Positions 16,598-27,561 of a DNA stretch of 64,000 bases are shown here, one piece after another. Each line of letters starts with the position of its first letter. Positions within the stretch are counted from its first letter, which is position 1. The DNA comes from an uncultured Verrucomicrobiota bacterium. Its GTDB lineage: Bacteria; Verrucomicrobiota; Kiritimatiellia; CAIVKH01. The notes under the pieces are model-generated. The model made no database searches and was not told the DNA's origin. It worked only from the letters and a program-made list of their open reading frames with translations. The stretch spans positions 62,001 through 126,000 of the forward strand of contig CALKUH010000068.1 of assembly GCA_937996795.1 (NCBI GenBank), written 5' to 3'. The translations under genes and the position numbers were made by a program.

Positions 16598-17134
16598 ATG
16601 CACGAAAAAACAATTGCCCGCAAAACGGTATTTGAAGGACGCCTCGTCCGCGTCGAGACGCTCGACGTCGAGTTGGAGAACGGACAGCGCGCGTATCGCG
16701 AACTCGTCCGGCACCCCGGCGCGGTCTGCGTGCTCGTGCGCGCGCCCGACGGGCGCCTTGCCCTCGTGCGCCAGTTCCGCGTCGGCGCGCAAAAGCAAAT
16801 GCTCGAGGTGGTCGCCGGCCTGCTCGACGCGGGGGAGAACCCCGACGACGCGGCCCGCCGCGAAGTGCGGGAGGAGACGGGCCTGCTGCTCGGCCGTCTC
16901 ACCCGCATGGGCCTGCTCTATCCGACGCCCGGGTACGTGGAGGAAAAAATCGTCTGCTACTACGGCGAGGCCGCGGGACAGGGAAGCCGGGCGCTGGATC
17001 ACGACGAACGGCTGGAGGTCGAGCTGATCGCGGACGCGGAGTTCGTCGCGCGCATCCGCCGTGGCGAAATCGAGGATGCCAAGACCCTCGCCGCCTGGGC
17101 GCTTTACCAGGCGGGCGCATCGGAGGGCACATGA
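16598..17134 (+). CDS. Nudix hydrolase, ADP-ribose pyrophosphatase type
   Basis: A 178-aa Nudix protein. The Nudix box is GLLDAGENPDDAARREVREETGLL, matching Gx5Ex7REUxEExGU, preceded by RQFRVGAQKQMLEVVAG as in ADP-ribose pyrophosphatases. The downstream YPTPGYVEEKI segment also fits that subfamily. It should hydrolyse ADP-ribose or related nucleotide sugars. It is divergent from dgt (49 bp between starts) and overlaps the next gene by ATGA, beginning a five-gene operon. Confidence 0.93.
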   Translation: MHEKTIARKTVFEGRLVRVETLDVELENGQRAYRELVRHPGAVCVLVRAPDGRLALVRQFRVGAQKQMLEVVAGLLDAGENPDDAARREVREETGLLLGRLTRMGLLYPTPGYVEEKIVCYYGEAAGQGSRALDHDERLEVELIADAEFVARIRRGEIEDAKTLAAWALYQAGASEGT

Positions 17135-18468
17135 CCGCGCCGAATCCCGGCCTCTGGGCCCGCATCCGTCATTTCCTGGGCCACGACGCGTGGACCGCGG
17201 AGCTCTCCTCCGTGACCGGCCTGCGCTCGCTGGTGATCCGCCTGCTGCGCGTCGCGCAACTGGTCGGGCGCGGATTCAAGGAGGACGACCTCGCGGTGCA
17301 CGCCGCGGCGCTTACGTTCTCGACGCTCGTGTCGCTCGTGCCGCTGTTCACCCTCGCCTTCGCGATGCTCAAGGGCTTCGGCGGCGGCGAGGAGGCCTCC
17401 GCGCGGCTCACCGAATCCATTTCCGCCATGCCGCCGCAGTTCCGCGAATTCGTCGCGTCGATGATTGATATCGTCATGCGCGCGAACTTCCGCACGCTCG
17501 GATGGGTTGGCGTCGCCGTCCTGTTTTTCACCGCCGTGCAGGTGCTCGGCAGCATCGAGACCTCGTTTAATCGCGTCTGGGGCGTTCACCAATCCCGGGC
17601 GATCTGGCGCAAATTCACGAACTACATCAGCGTGACCGTCGTCGTGCCCGTGCTCATCATGACGGCCTTCGCGATCAGCGCTTCGCTGAAGAACCAGGTG
17701 GTCGCCGCGCATCTCGTCGAAACCGCGTGGCTCTACCGCACGCTGCTCGGCCTGACGCCGCTGGTGACGGTGTGGTTCGCGCTGTTCCTGCTCTTTGTCT
17801 TCATGCCGAACACGCACGTCAACCGCCAGGCGGCGGGGTTCAGCGCCTTCCTGACCGCGCTGTTGTGGCTGGGTTGGCAGCGCATCTACATCTCGATGCA
17901 GGTCGCGCTGTCCAAGTATGACGCGGTGTACGGCACCTTCGCGTCGATTCCCATCTTCCTGCTCTGGCTCTATGTGAGCTGGATGCTGATTTTGCTGGGC
18001 GCGGAAATCGCGTTCGCGCTGCAGAATCATGTGACCTACCACCTGGAGCGCGCCGCCGCGCAGGCCAGCGTGAATGCGAAGCTGACGCTCACCGTCGCGA
18101 TGGTGCTCGACGCGTCGCGCGCGCTGGGCGGGGGCGCGCCGCTCGATGTCAGCGCCTACGCGGGCGCGCACCGCGTGCCGGTCCGCCTGCTCAACGACCT
18201 CGCGGGATTGCTCGTCCGCGCGGGCCTGCTGGCCGAGCGCGCGGACAAGCCGGGGTGCTTCCTCCTGCTGCGCGACCCGGCGGCCATCCGCGTCCGGGAC
18301 GTGATGGACCTCGTGCTCCAGGAAGGCAGCACGCCGGACGGCCTCAACGCGACGCAGGTGGAGAGCGCTGTTGCGCGCGCGCTGGGCGGTTTCCGGGGCG
18401 GCCTGGAGCAGGGCCTCGCCGGGCTGACCTTCCGCGATCTGATGGAACCGGAGCCCGCCCGCTCATGA
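17131..18468 (+). CDS. YihY/UPF0761 family inner-membrane protein
   Basis: A 445-aa protein with about six transmembrane segments between residues 50 and 300 and a soluble C-terminal domain of about 130 residues. VHAAALTFSTLVSLVPLFTLAFAMLKGF, FNRVWGV and YVSWMLILLGAEIAFALQNH are hallmark YihY segments. The family was once called RNase BN and is now regarded as an uncharacterised membrane protein or possible transporter. The C-terminal part resembles a winged-helix-like extension found in longer homologues. GGAGGG precedes the ATG, which overlaps the Nudix stop by 4 bp. Confidence 0.92.
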   Translation: MTAPNPGLWARIRHFLGHDAWTAELSSVTGLRSLVIRLLRVAQLVGRGFKEDDLAVHAAALTFSTLVSLVPLFTLAFAMLKGFGGGEEASARLTESISAMPPQFREFVASMIDIVMRANFRTLGWVGVAVLFFTAVQVLGSIETSFNRVWGVHQSRAIWRKFTNYISVTVVVPVLIMTAFAISASLKNQVVAAHLVETAWLYRTLLGLTPLVTVWFALFLLFVFMPNTHVNRQAAGFSAFLTALLWLGWQRIYISMQVALSKYDAVYGTFASIPIFLLWLYVSWMLILLGAEIAFALQNHVTYHLERAAAQASVNAKLTLTVAMVLDASRALGGGAPLDVSAYAGAHRVPVRLLNDLAGLLVRAGLLAERADKPGCFLLLRDPAAIRVRDVMDLVLQEGSTPDGLNATQVESAVARALGGFRGGLEQGLAGLTFRDLMEPEPARS

Positions 18469-18884
18469 ACATCCGCATCGCCGGTGAAGACCGCACGTCG
18501 GAGCTGAAGCCCCTGATCGAGGCGGAAACCGCCCGCATGGCGGCGATGGGCGAGTGCGTGCTCTTCCCGCCGGAAATTTCCGCCCTGCGCCTGCGCGGCC
18601 AGCCCGACCACGCGGCCTATCTCGACGCGTTGACCGACCTCGTGCGGCGGCGCCACCACATCGACACGCTCGGGTTCCGCATCCCGCGCAAGCCCGGCGC
18701 GGCGGGCGCGCTGACGGCGCTCGCGCGCAAAATCCTGTGGCGCGTCTTCCGCTATCAACACGACCGGATGGCGTACCGGCAGAACCTCGTGAATTCGCAC
18801 CTGATGGCCGTGCTGGAATTGCAGGGGGCCGAGCTGGCGGACCTGCGCCGACGCCTCGCCGCGCTGGAGTCGCGCGCGCCATGA
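18465..18884 (+). CDS. Small uncharacterised protein with C-terminal coiled coil
   Basis: A 139-aa soluble, basic protein with no domain I recognise. The N-terminal half is acidic-amphipathic; the middle is Arg-rich (RKILWRVFRYQHDRMAYRQ). The last 30 residues form a heptad-like helix (LELQGAELADLRRRLAALES). Such 'head' segments ending in a coiled coil occur beside polysaccharide glycosyltransferases and methyltransferases. It sits in ATGA overlap with YihY upstream and with the glycosyltransferase downstream, so it is translated with them and may partner the glycosyltransferase. Confidence 0.8.
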   Translation: MNIRIAGEDRTSELKPLIEAETARMAAMGECVLFPPEISALRLRGQPDHAAYLDALTDLVRRRHHIDTLGFRIPRKPGAAGALTALARKILWRVFRYQHDRMAYRQNLVNSHLMAVLELQGAELADLRRRLAALESRAP

Positions 18885-19942
18885 GCGGACCCGCCGTCCA
18901 CCAAATCCTCAACGGCTTCGCCGACGGCGATGCGATCTCGTCCTGCGCGCGCGTGTTGCGCGATGTGCTGCGCGGGTGGGGGCGGACCTCGGAGGTGTAT
19001 GCCCCGATGCGCCACGTTGCGCCCGCGGTGCGCGGCGAATGCCGTCCGCTGGAGGAATACCGCGGCGCGCCCGGCGACGTGGTCCTGCATCACTACTCCA
19101 TCGCATCGCCCGCCGTGGATGTCTTTGAGCGCTCCGCCGCCCGGCGCATCGTTGTCTATCACAACATCACGCCGGTGGAATTTTTTACCGGCTTCGACGA
19201 CGGCGTGGCGGCGCAGCTCGCGCAAGCGCGCGCCCGGCTGCCCGCGCTCGTGCAGCGCGCCGATGCCTGCTGGGCGGTATCCGAGTTTAATGCGGAGGAA
19301 CTCCGATCCGCGGGGGCGCGCGAGGTGCGTGTCTTCCCGCTCGTGTTCGATCCGGCGCCGCTCAACGGGCCGCCGGACCCGGACGTGCAGGCGCGCTTCG
19401 CCGCGCGGCTCACGACCTTCGTCACCGTCGGCCGCGTCGCCCCCAACAAACGGATCGAAAGCCTGATCGAGGCTTTCTACTGGTATCACCGCACGCTCGA
19501 CCCCTTCAGCCGGCTCGTTATCGTCGGTTCCGAGCGAAGCTGCCCGCGATACCACGCGATGCTGCGCATGCTTGCGGGCGATTTCGACCTGCCGAATGTA
19601 TGCTTCGAGGGCTTCGCGTCGCCGCGCGGACTGCCCACCTATTACCGCTGCGCGGATGTCTTCCTGTCCACCAGCGAACATGAGGGCTACTGCCTGCCGC
19701 TGCTGGAGGCGATGCACTGCGGCGCGCCGGTCATCGCGCACGCCACCGGCGGGATGCCCGAGGCGATGGGCGGCGCCGGGGTGCTGTACCGCGATCTCAC
19801 GCCCGCACAGCTGGCGGTGTTGATGCACCGCATCGCAAAGGATGAACCCACGCGCCGCACGGTGCTCGACTCGCAGCGGCGCAGGCTGGACGAGCTGGCG
19901 CGACGCGATGTCGCCGCCGAATTGAAGGCGTTGCTCGCATGA
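18881..19942 (+). CDS. GT4-family glycosyltransferase
   Basis: A 353-aa GT-B protein. The C-terminal Rossmann domain is clear: FVTVGRVAPNKRIESLIEAF, then RCADVFLSTSEHEGYCLPLLEAMHCGAPVIA with the Glu-x7-Glu donor motif, and GGMPEAMGGAGVLY. It should transfer a nucleotide-activated sugar to a glycan or lipid acceptor; donor and acceptor are unknown. Start and stop both lie in ATGA overlaps, so it belongs to the 16598-20604 operon. The N-terminal domain (YHNITPVEFFTGFDD) is typical of glycan-assembling GT4 enzymes. Confidence 0.92.
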   Translation: MSGPAVHQILNGFADGDAISSCARVLRDVLRGWGRTSEVYAPMRHVAPAVRGECRPLEEYRGAPGDVVLHHYSIASPAVDVFERSAARRIVVYHNITPVEFFTGFDDGVAAQLAQARARLPALVQRADACWAVSEFNAEELRSAGAREVRVFPLVFDPAPLNGPPDPDVQARFAARLTTFVTVGRVAPNKRIESLIEAFYWYHRTLDPFSRLVIVGSERSCPRYHAMLRMLAGDFDLPNVCFEGFASPRGLPTYYRCADVFLSTSEHEGYCLPLLEAMHCGAPVIAHATGGMPEAMGGAGVLYRDLTPAQLAVLMHRIAKDEPTRRTVLDSQRRRLDELARRDVAAELKALLA

Positions 19943-20604
19943 TCCGCGGCGTGATCTTCGACATGGACGGGGTGCTCTGCGATTCCGAGCGCCTGATGAG
20001 CGAGGCAGCGATCCGCATGTTTGCCGATGGCTACGGGGTGCGGCCCGTCCACGAGGACTTTGTTCCCTTCATGGGCCGGGGCGAGATCCGCTATCTCGGC
20101 GGCGTGGCGGAAAAATACGGCGTCACCCTCGACATGGCGCGCGACAAGGATCGCGCGTATCAGAATTACCTGGACCTCATCCCGGGCCGGCTCGAGCCCC
20201 TGCCCGGCGTGCATGCCTTCATCGAGCGGTGCCGCGCGGCGGGACTGCCAATGGCCGTGGCCACCGGGGCGGACCGGATCAAGCTGGTCGGCAACCTGCG
20301 CGAATTGCGGATTCCCGAAGTCTGGTTCACCGCGTGCATCACGGGCAACGATATCACCGTGCCGAAGCCGGACCCCGAGATCTTTCTGCGCGCGGCCCGG
20401 GCGATGAACCTGCCGCCCGCGGCGTGTCTCGTGATCGAGGATTCGGTCAGCGGGATCAAGGCCGGCGGCGCCGCGGGTTCACCGTGCCTCGGTCTCTCAA
20501 CCACCCACGAGGCCGCGCTGCTGCTGAGCGCCGGCGCCCGCCGCGTCACGCGCGATTTGCAGCAGGCGTACGAGATCTTCGACGAACTGCTCGCGCTGGC
20601 GTGA
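19939..20604 (+). CDS. HAD-superfamily hydrolase, beta-phosphoglucomutase-like
   Basis: A 221-aa protein with all HAD motifs: IFDMDGVLCDSE (nucleophile Asp and acid/base Asp), VATGADRIK (motif II), VPKPDPEIFLRAA (motif III Lys) and CLVIEDSVSGIKAGGAAG (motif IV). The DMDGVLxDSE start and cap region match phosphatases or phosphomutases of the beta-PGM/GPH group. As the last gene of the glycosyltransferase operon it may process a sugar phosphate. Confidence 0.93.
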   Translation: MIRGVIFDMDGVLCDSERLMSEAAIRMFADGYGVRPVHEDFVPFMGRGEIRYLGGVAEKYGVTLDMARDKDRAYQNYLDLIPGRLEPLPGVHAFIERCRAAGLPMAVATGADRIKLVGNLRELRIPEVWFTACITGNDITVPKPDPEIFLRAARAMNLPPAACLVIEDSVSGIKAGGAAGSPCLGLSTTHEAALLLSAGARRVTRDLQQAYEIFDELLALA

Positions 20605-20621
20605 GGGAAAGATGCGTTGGG

Positions 20622-22820
<2,199 letters not shown>

Positions 22821-22832
22821 GGGGGTAGTCTA
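22821..22832 (-). promoter_or_regulatory. Possible leaderless -10 element for the DUF255 gene
   Basis: TAGACT (22832-22827 on the minus strand) followed by 6 bp and the ATG at 22820. No Shine-Dalgarno is present and no good -35 was found, so this is weaker than the dgt and priA examples. Confidence 0.35.
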
Positions 22833-22990
22833 GCACATCTTCCACTCGCGTTCTCGTCGTCGTCCGCGCGTGGAGAGCGGGGAGAAGACGAAGGACGTCG
22901 AGGACGAGGAGGAGGACGATTACGAGGGTGGGGTGGCGAAATCTGCTCGTGTCCGCGCGGAGTCCCCCTAGAATACGCGCTTTCTGTGTA

Positions 22991-23974
22991 ATGAAAGGGC
23001 TGCTTTCCATCTTCCTGGTTCTGGCCGTGGTGTCCGATGTCTGCGCGGCGCCGGCGGAACCCGTGCCGTTCTGGCACGAAAAGGAAAAATTTGTCGCGCT
23101 CCGCGACATCGCGGCGCTGCATCGGATGGACATGTCCGATCCGGTGGCCCAGCGCATCACGCTGAAGAACGCGACGCACACGCTGATTTTCAAGACGGAG
23201 GGGCGCGAGTTGCTCGTGGACGGCACGCTCGTGTGGCTGCATGCGCCGCTGAGCTATGTGCGCGGACGCTGGGCGCTGCGCGAGGTGGATGCGCGCGTGG
23301 TGGTGGATCCCTTGCTGCGTCCCGCGCGTCCGCTCGCCGCCACGGGGCATCGCGTCATTGTGATTGATCCCGGCCACGGCGGCCAGGATACGGGCGCGAA
23401 GGGGCGGCGCGGGGTGGAGGAGAAGCGGGTGGCGCTGGACATCGCGCGGCGCCTGCGCGCGCATCTCGTGAAGGCGGGGCACAAGGTGTACATGACGCGC
23501 GAGAGCGATCGGTTCATCGAACTGGACGAGCGATGCCGGAAGGCCGGCCGCTGGGGTGCGGATTTGTTTGTCAGCGTGCATTTCAACTCGGCCGGCAACC
23601 CGGCGGCGGCGGGCGTGGAGACGTACGTGATGGCCTCGGCGGGTTATGAGTCGACGTCGGGCGGCCTCTCGAACCTCACCCAGCCCGGAAACCGGTTCGA
23701 GGCGGTGAACGGGATTGCGGGCTACCAGATCCAGCGCGCGCTGGTGTCGCGGCTCGGGGCGGTCGATCGCGGCGTAAAGCGCTCGCGCTTCCTCGTGTTG
23801 AAAAACGCGCCCTGTCCGGCGGTGCTGGTGGAGTGCGGATTCCTTTCCAACCCGGCGGAGGAGGAGCGGTTGCTGCAGGAGGAGCACCGCGAGGCGCTGG
23901 CGCAAAGCCTTGCGCGCGGGACGCTGAATTACTTGAATCTGGTCAAACGCGCCCAGTTGGTGGAGACGCCATGA
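22991..23974 (+). CDS. N-acetylmuramoyl-L-alanine amidase (Amidase_3)
   Basis: A 327-aa exported enzyme that cleaves the amide bond between MurNAc and the peptide stem of peptidoglycan. A signal peptide (MKGLLSIFLVLAVVSDVCAA) is followed by a roughly 90-residue beta-rich region like copper-amine-oxidase-N domains. The catalytic domain follows with zinc ligands and Glu in VIDPGHGGQDTGAKG, EEKRVALDIARRLR, VSVHFNSA and AVLVECGFLSNPAEEERLL. ATG 22991 is chosen because the signal peptide starts there; a TAGAAT box at 22969-22974 suggests a leader of about 10 nt. It overlaps the next gene by ATGA. Confidence 0.94.
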   Translation: MKGLLSIFLVLAVVSDVCAAPAEPVPFWHEKEKFVALRDIAALHRMDMSDPVAQRITLKNATHTLIFKTEGRELLVDGTLVWLHAPLSYVRGRWALREVDARVVVDPLLRPARPLAATGHRVIVIDPGHGGQDTGAKGRRGVEEKRVALDIARRLRAHLVKAGHKVYMTRESDRFIELDERCRKAGRWGADLFVSVHFNSAGNPAAAGVETYVMASAGYESTSGGLSNLTQPGNRFEAVNGIAGYQIQRALVSRLGAVDRGVKRSRFLVLKNAPCPAVLVECGFLSNPAEEERLLQEEHREALAQSLARGTLNYLNLVKRAQLVETP

Positions 23975-24879
23975 AGAAACAAACAACGCGACGCCCGGCC
24001 CTCCGTCCCGCGGTGTTCAAGTGGGGACGCCCGCTGCACCTGAAGTACTACATGTTCGACTGGGACGACAACATCCTGCACATGCCGACGCGGATCCACC
24101 TGGAGAAGAAGACGGCGCGCGGCTGGTCGCCGTACGATGTGTCCACCGCGCAGTTCGCGCGCATCCGGCGGACGATGAAGGGCTGCCGCCCGCTCGGCAA
24201 CGATTGGGATCGGGCGTTTTCCGACTTCTATGACGTGGGGCGCCGCGGGGTGAACGCGTTCCTTGACGACACCCGGAAGGCGCTTCGCCCGATTGTCGAG
24301 GGGCGGGCGCGTGGCGCGCCGAGCTTCCAGAAGTTCCGGATGGCGCTGGTCGAAGGCCGGCTGTTCGCCATCATCACGGCGCGCTCCCACAGCGCCGCCG
24401 CGATCCGCAAAGGCGTGGAGTATTTCATACGCCATGTGCTGTCGCCCGCGGAGATGAAGACCATGCTGGCGAACCTGCGCGGCTATATCGCGTATTTTGA
24501 TGGCGATCCCGAGGCGCTTTCAGACCGGGCCGTGATGAAGCAATATCTCGATCTCTGCCGCTATCGCGGCGTCACGTCGCCGGAGTTCCAGCAACTGATG
24601 GGTCGCAAGCTGGGCGGATCGGAGTCGCCGGAGGAGGCGAAGCAGTTCGCCATCCGCGAGTTCGTCCAGCATGCGATGGGCCTCGTGCGCGACCGGCGGA
24701 AGGCGGCGCGCATCAGCATCGGGTTCTCGGATGACGACCGGAAAAACGTTGAGGCGGTCGAGGAGTTCATCCGCCACGAACTGGGTCGCGAGTATCCCGG
24801 CGTGCGTTTCGTCGTGTACGACACGTCGGATCCCCGCCGCCGGGCCGGCCGCAAGATTGTCATCAAACGCACCGGTTGA
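23971..24879 (+). CDS. HAD-like protein with DWDDN motif
   Basis: A 302-aa protein. YYMFDWDDNILHMPTRIH supplies a DxD nucleophile pair as in HAD phosphatases, and IITARSHS resembles motif II. ISIGFSDDDRKNVEAVEEF could be motif IV, the metal-binding acidic pair. The insert between them is large and helical and does not match a family I can name. GGAG lies 5 bp before the ATG, which overlaps the amidase stop, so the two are cotranslated. It may be a phosphatase with an unknown, possibly cell-wall-related, substrate. Confidence 0.82.
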   Translation: MKKQTTRRPALRPAVFKWGRPLHLKYYMFDWDDNILHMPTRIHLEKKTARGWSPYDVSTAQFARIRRTMKGCRPLGNDWDRAFSDFYDVGRRGVNAFLDDTRKALRPIVEGRARGAPSFQKFRMALVEGRLFAIITARSHSAAAIRKGVEYFIRHVLSPAEMKTMLANLRGYIAYFDGDPEALSDRAVMKQYLDLCRYRGVTSPEFQQLMGRKLGGSESPEEAKQFAIREFVQHAMGLVRDRRKAARISIGFSDDDRKNVEAVEEFIRHELGREYPGVRFVVYDTSDPRRRAGRKIVIKRTG

Positions 24880-24898
24880 GTCCGGGCTTGCGCGCTGC

Positions 24899-24932
24899 TT
24901 GAATTCGCGCGCGGGCGACCTACACTGGCGGC
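24899..24932 (+). promoter_or_regulatory. Predicted leaderless promoter for the zinc-ribbon gene
   Basis: TTGAAT (24899-24904), 16-bp spacer, TACACT (24921-24926), then 6 bp to ATG 24933. The spacing matches the dgt and priA promoters. Confidence 0.55.
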
Positions 24933-25940
24933 ATGTCGGAGTCCGGGGAAATCTTCTTTCGTTGCACGGTGTGCCGCCGCCGCCTCGCGGTGGAGCCGCG
25001 CGCCCGCGGCCAGTTGGTGGATTGTCCCAATTGCCGCGCGTCGTTGCGCATCCCGGACCATTCCACCGCGTTGAGCCCCGAGCAGGCGCGCAGGCGCCTG
25101 ACGCTGCTCGCCATGGCGGCGGCGTTTGCCGGGCTCTCCGCGCTGGCCGTTCCGTTGTTGCGGGCGCCGGAGGGTGAGTCCGCGCCGGAGCGGGCGGAAA
25201 TTCCTTCCCCGGCGGAGCGGATCTCAGCTGCTCGCGAACCCGCGCCCCGTGCGGAGTCTCCGGTGTCCGCGGAATCGCGCGAACTTCGCGACGTGCAGAG
25301 CGCGCATCGCGCGATCAGCCAGCAGTACAACGATCTCGCCAACTGGGTGCTGACCAATTTGCGCGGGCGCTTCCTGCTCAAGGACCAGCATGTGGGCCGT
25401 TTGCGCTTCCCGGCGGTGAACGGCGATTTTACCGCGCATCCTGATCTGCTTGATTTCCTTGCCGTGAAGCCGGAGGAAGGCGAGCTGCTGAACGATGCGT
25501 TCGCGCACAGCCGCAACGTGTTGACGGAACTGCAGCAGGCCTTCTTGACGACGACCCAAACCGCGCCGGACCGCGTGACGCTTTACATCCCGCCCTTCGA
25601 GCGGGAAGGGGCGGTGTTGCAGGAGGACCTGTATGGCGCGATGAAGGCGGCGATCGGGCCGGATCGCTTCAACCGGCTGCTGCAGGTGGGCGAGCAGGAT
25701 CTCGTGCGCGCCTATGACTATTTCGGGAAGGCCTCGCGCACAATGGTCTTCCAGTTGGTGTTCGACGATTATCCGCGCTCGCCCCCGCACCTGCTCATCA
25801 AGGATGGATGGATCATCCCGCAGGATGCGTCGCGCCGCACCGTGGAGGCTTCCGAAGAGGCGGTGCGCCAGTTGCCGGAGCGCTACCACGCCTACCTTGC
25901 GTGGCTTCCTGATTTTGTGGCGGCCTATGCACAACCCTGA
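24933..25940 (+). CDS. Membrane protein with N-terminal zinc ribbon
   Basis: A 335-aa protein I cannot assign to a named family. Residues 11-45 hold two CxxC knuckles (CTVCRRRLAVEP and VDCPNCRASLRIP), a zinc ribbon like those at the N-termini of PVC and myxobacterial envelope proteins. A single transmembrane helix (about 52-73, LTLLAMAAAFAGLSALAVPL) follows. A Pro/Glu/Ser-rich linker then leads to a C-terminal globular domain of about 210 residues with no recognised motif. With the ribbon in the cytosol, the C-terminal domain would be periplasmic. The end overlaps the pseudouridine synthase start by 14 bp. Confidence 0.82.
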   Translation: MSESGEIFFRCTVCRRRLAVEPRARGQLVDCPNCRASLRIPDHSTALSPEQARRRLTLLAMAAAFAGLSALAVPLLRAPEGESAPERAEIPSPAERISAAREPAPRAESPVSAESRELRDVQSAHRAISQQYNDLANWVLTNLRGRFLLKDQHVGRLRFPAVNGDFTAHPDLLDFLAVKPEEGELLNDAFAHSRNVLTELQQAFLTTTQTAPDRVTLYIPPFEREGAVLQEDLYGAMKAAIGPDRFNRLLQVGEQDLVRAYDYFGKASRTMVFQLVFDDYPRSPPHLLIKDGWIIPQDASRRTVEASEEAVRQLPERYHAYLAWLPDFVAAYAQP

Positions 25941-26667
25941 TCCGACCTCCTCCGCGCCGCGCGTGCGACTCCACAAGTTCATGGCCGAATGCGGCGTGGC
26001 CTCGCGCCGCGCGTGCGAACAGATTATGGCCGAGGGGCGTGTGCGCGTGGATGGCGTGGTGGTCCGGGAACCCGGCGCGACGGTGGACCCCGCGGTGCAG
26101 CGGGTCGAGGTGGACGGGCGCCGCCTCCAGCGCGCGTCGTTCCGCTACCTGCTCTATCACAAGCCGCGCGGCGTGCTGAGCGCGCTGTCGGACGACCGCG
26201 GACGCGGGACGCTGGGCGATGTGTTGCCGCCGGACCTGGGCCGGGTGTACCACGTGGGCCGCCTGGACCAGGACAGCGAGGGGTTGCTGTTGCTGACGAA
26301 CGATGGCGACTTCGCCGCGCGCATGACGCATCCCCGCTATGAAGTCGAGAAGACCTACCAGGTCTGGTGTGACGGCGATCCGTCGCCCGCCTCGATCCGC
26401 CGCATGCTCGACGGGCTGGATGATGAAGGCGAGCGCCTGCGCGCGCGCGCCATCGAGCGGATTGATGCCGGCCACTACAAGGTGGTGTTGACCGAGGGGA
26501 AGAAGCGGGAGATCCGCCGTTTGTTCTCCGCGTGCGGATGTCCGGTGCGCCGCCTCCTGCGCGTCGCCGTGGGCCCGCTGCGCCTCGGCGCGTTGTCCAC
26601 CGGGCGGTTTCGCGATCTCACCGCGAATGAGGTGAGCGCGCTGCTGGCGTTGTCATCCGGGCGCTGA
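25927..26667 (+). CDS. rRNA pseudouridine synthase, RsuA/RluB family
   Basis: A 246-aa protein with an N-terminal S4 RNA-binding domain (VRLHKFMAECGVASRRACEQIMAEGRVRVDG) and a pseudouridine synthase core. The core has the catalytic Asp in VGRLDQDSEGLLLLTNDGD and the tail motif LTEGKKREIRRLFSACGCPVRRLLRV. It should convert a specific rRNA uridine to pseudouridine; RluB-like 23S modification is more likely than RsuA but not certain. ATG 25927 lies within the end of the preceding gene. Its stop overlaps the convergent phosphoesterase stop by 15 bp. Confidence 0.94.
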   Translation: MHNPDPTSSAPRVRLHKFMAECGVASRRACEQIMAEGRVRVDGVVVREPGATVDPAVQRVEVDGRRLQRASFRYLLYHKPRGVLSALSDDRGRGTLGDVLPPDLGRVYHVGRLDQDSEGLLLLTNDGDFAARMTHPRYEVEKTYQVWCDGDPSPASIRRMLDGLDDEGERLRARAIERIDAGHYKVVLTEGKKREIRRLFSACGCPVRRLLRVAVGPLRLGALSTGRFRDLTANEVSALLALSSGR

Positions 26668-27510
26668 GGCGCCGGCCATCAGGCCGCGCAGCAGGGACTC
26701 GACCGACTCCTCGATGCTGAGCTCGCCGGCGGCCACGCGCGCTTCGTAGTGCCGGTGCCACAGGTTCAGTCGCGGGCGCGCGTGCTCCAGTTCGTCCAGA
26801 ATCAATCGCACCATGGGGCCGCCTTCCGCGAGATATCCGTTTTCGACGAATGCGCGGCGCGCGCGCTCCCGGTCGTAGGCCACCCGGTGGATGCGGGCGT
26901 TCCAACGCCCCGCGCGCCACTCGAGCAGCGCGAAGGAAGCGTCCGCGATCCCGTCGAACGGCATGCCGACCGCGCCCGCGTTGACGATGAGCGTGCCGTC
27001 GATCGCGCGGACGAAAGGGATGTGGGTGTGGCCCGCGACCAGCACGGCGGGCGGCGGCGCGGCCAGCTCCGCGAGCAGCGGCGCTTCCATGTGTTCGTAC
27101 AGCCCCTGGCGGTTGCCGCGCATGGAGGCGTGGACGAAGCGCACCTCGGAGCCATCCGGGCCTTCCAGCGAGAGACGGTCCGGCCACGCGGCGATCTCCG
27201 CGAGCCGCTCGCGCACGCGGCGCAGGGTCCAGCGGGTGTGCGCGTAGAGCTGCTGTTCCCATGGCTGCTGCTCGGCGGTGCGCGCGGCTTCCTGCAGGAT
27301 AAAGTCCTCGTGGTTGCCTTTGAGCAGCAGCCATCCATCCGTGTCGTGCCGCGCAAGCACCGCGTCGAGGCAGGCGCGCGGGTCCGGTCCGCGGTTGATC
27401 ACATCGCCCGCGACGACCACGTGGTCGGGCCGCTCCGACGAGACGGCCGCCAGGACGGCGTCCATCGCCGCGCGGTTGGCGTGGATATCGGATAGGACGG
27501 CGATGCGCAT
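26653..27510 (-). CDS. Calcineurin-like metallophosphoesterase
   Basis: A 285-aa protein with the full set of metal-ligand motifs: VLSDIHANRAAM (DxH), VVAGDVINRGPDP (GD), LKGNHEDF (GNHE), VAGHTHIPF (GHTH). It resembles YfcE/DUF2437-type phosphodiesterases that act on nucleotides or phosphoesters. The start at 27510 (MRIAVLSDIHAN) is the normal family start. The -10-like TATGTT lies 6 bp before it, and there is no ribosome-binding site. The gene is divergent from a small secreted protein. Confidence 0.92.
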   Translation of the reverse strand: MRIAVLSDIHANRAAMDAVLAAVSSERPDHVVVAGDVINRGPDPRACLDAVLARHDTDGWLLLKGNHEDFILQEAARTAEQQPWEQQLYAHTRWTLRRVRERLAEIAAWPDRLSLEGPDGSEVRFVHASMRGNRQGLYEHMEAPLLAELAAPPPAVLVAGHTHIPFVRAIDGTLIVNAGAVGMPFDGIADASFALLEWRAGRWNARIHRVAYDRERARRAFVENGYLAEGGPMVRLILDELEHARPRLNLWHRHYEARVAAGELSIEESVESLLRGLMAGASAPG

Positions 27511-27522
27511 GGGGCCAACATA
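27511..27522 (-). promoter_or_regulatory. Possible leaderless -10 element for the metallophosphoesterase
   Basis: TATGTT (27522-27517 on the minus strand), then 6 bp and the ATG at 27510. No -35 resemblance. Confidence 0.35.
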
Positions 27523-27549
27523 ACACATCCCGCGGCGGCGCGGATGGTG

Positions 27550-27561
27550 TATAATGAACAC
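27550..27561 (+). promoter_or_regulatory. Consensus -10 TATAAT six bases before an ATG
   Basis: TATAAT (27550-27555), GAACAC, then ATG at 27562. A transcript from this box would begin at the start codon. The -35 region is GC-rich without a match to consensus. Confidence 0.5.
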
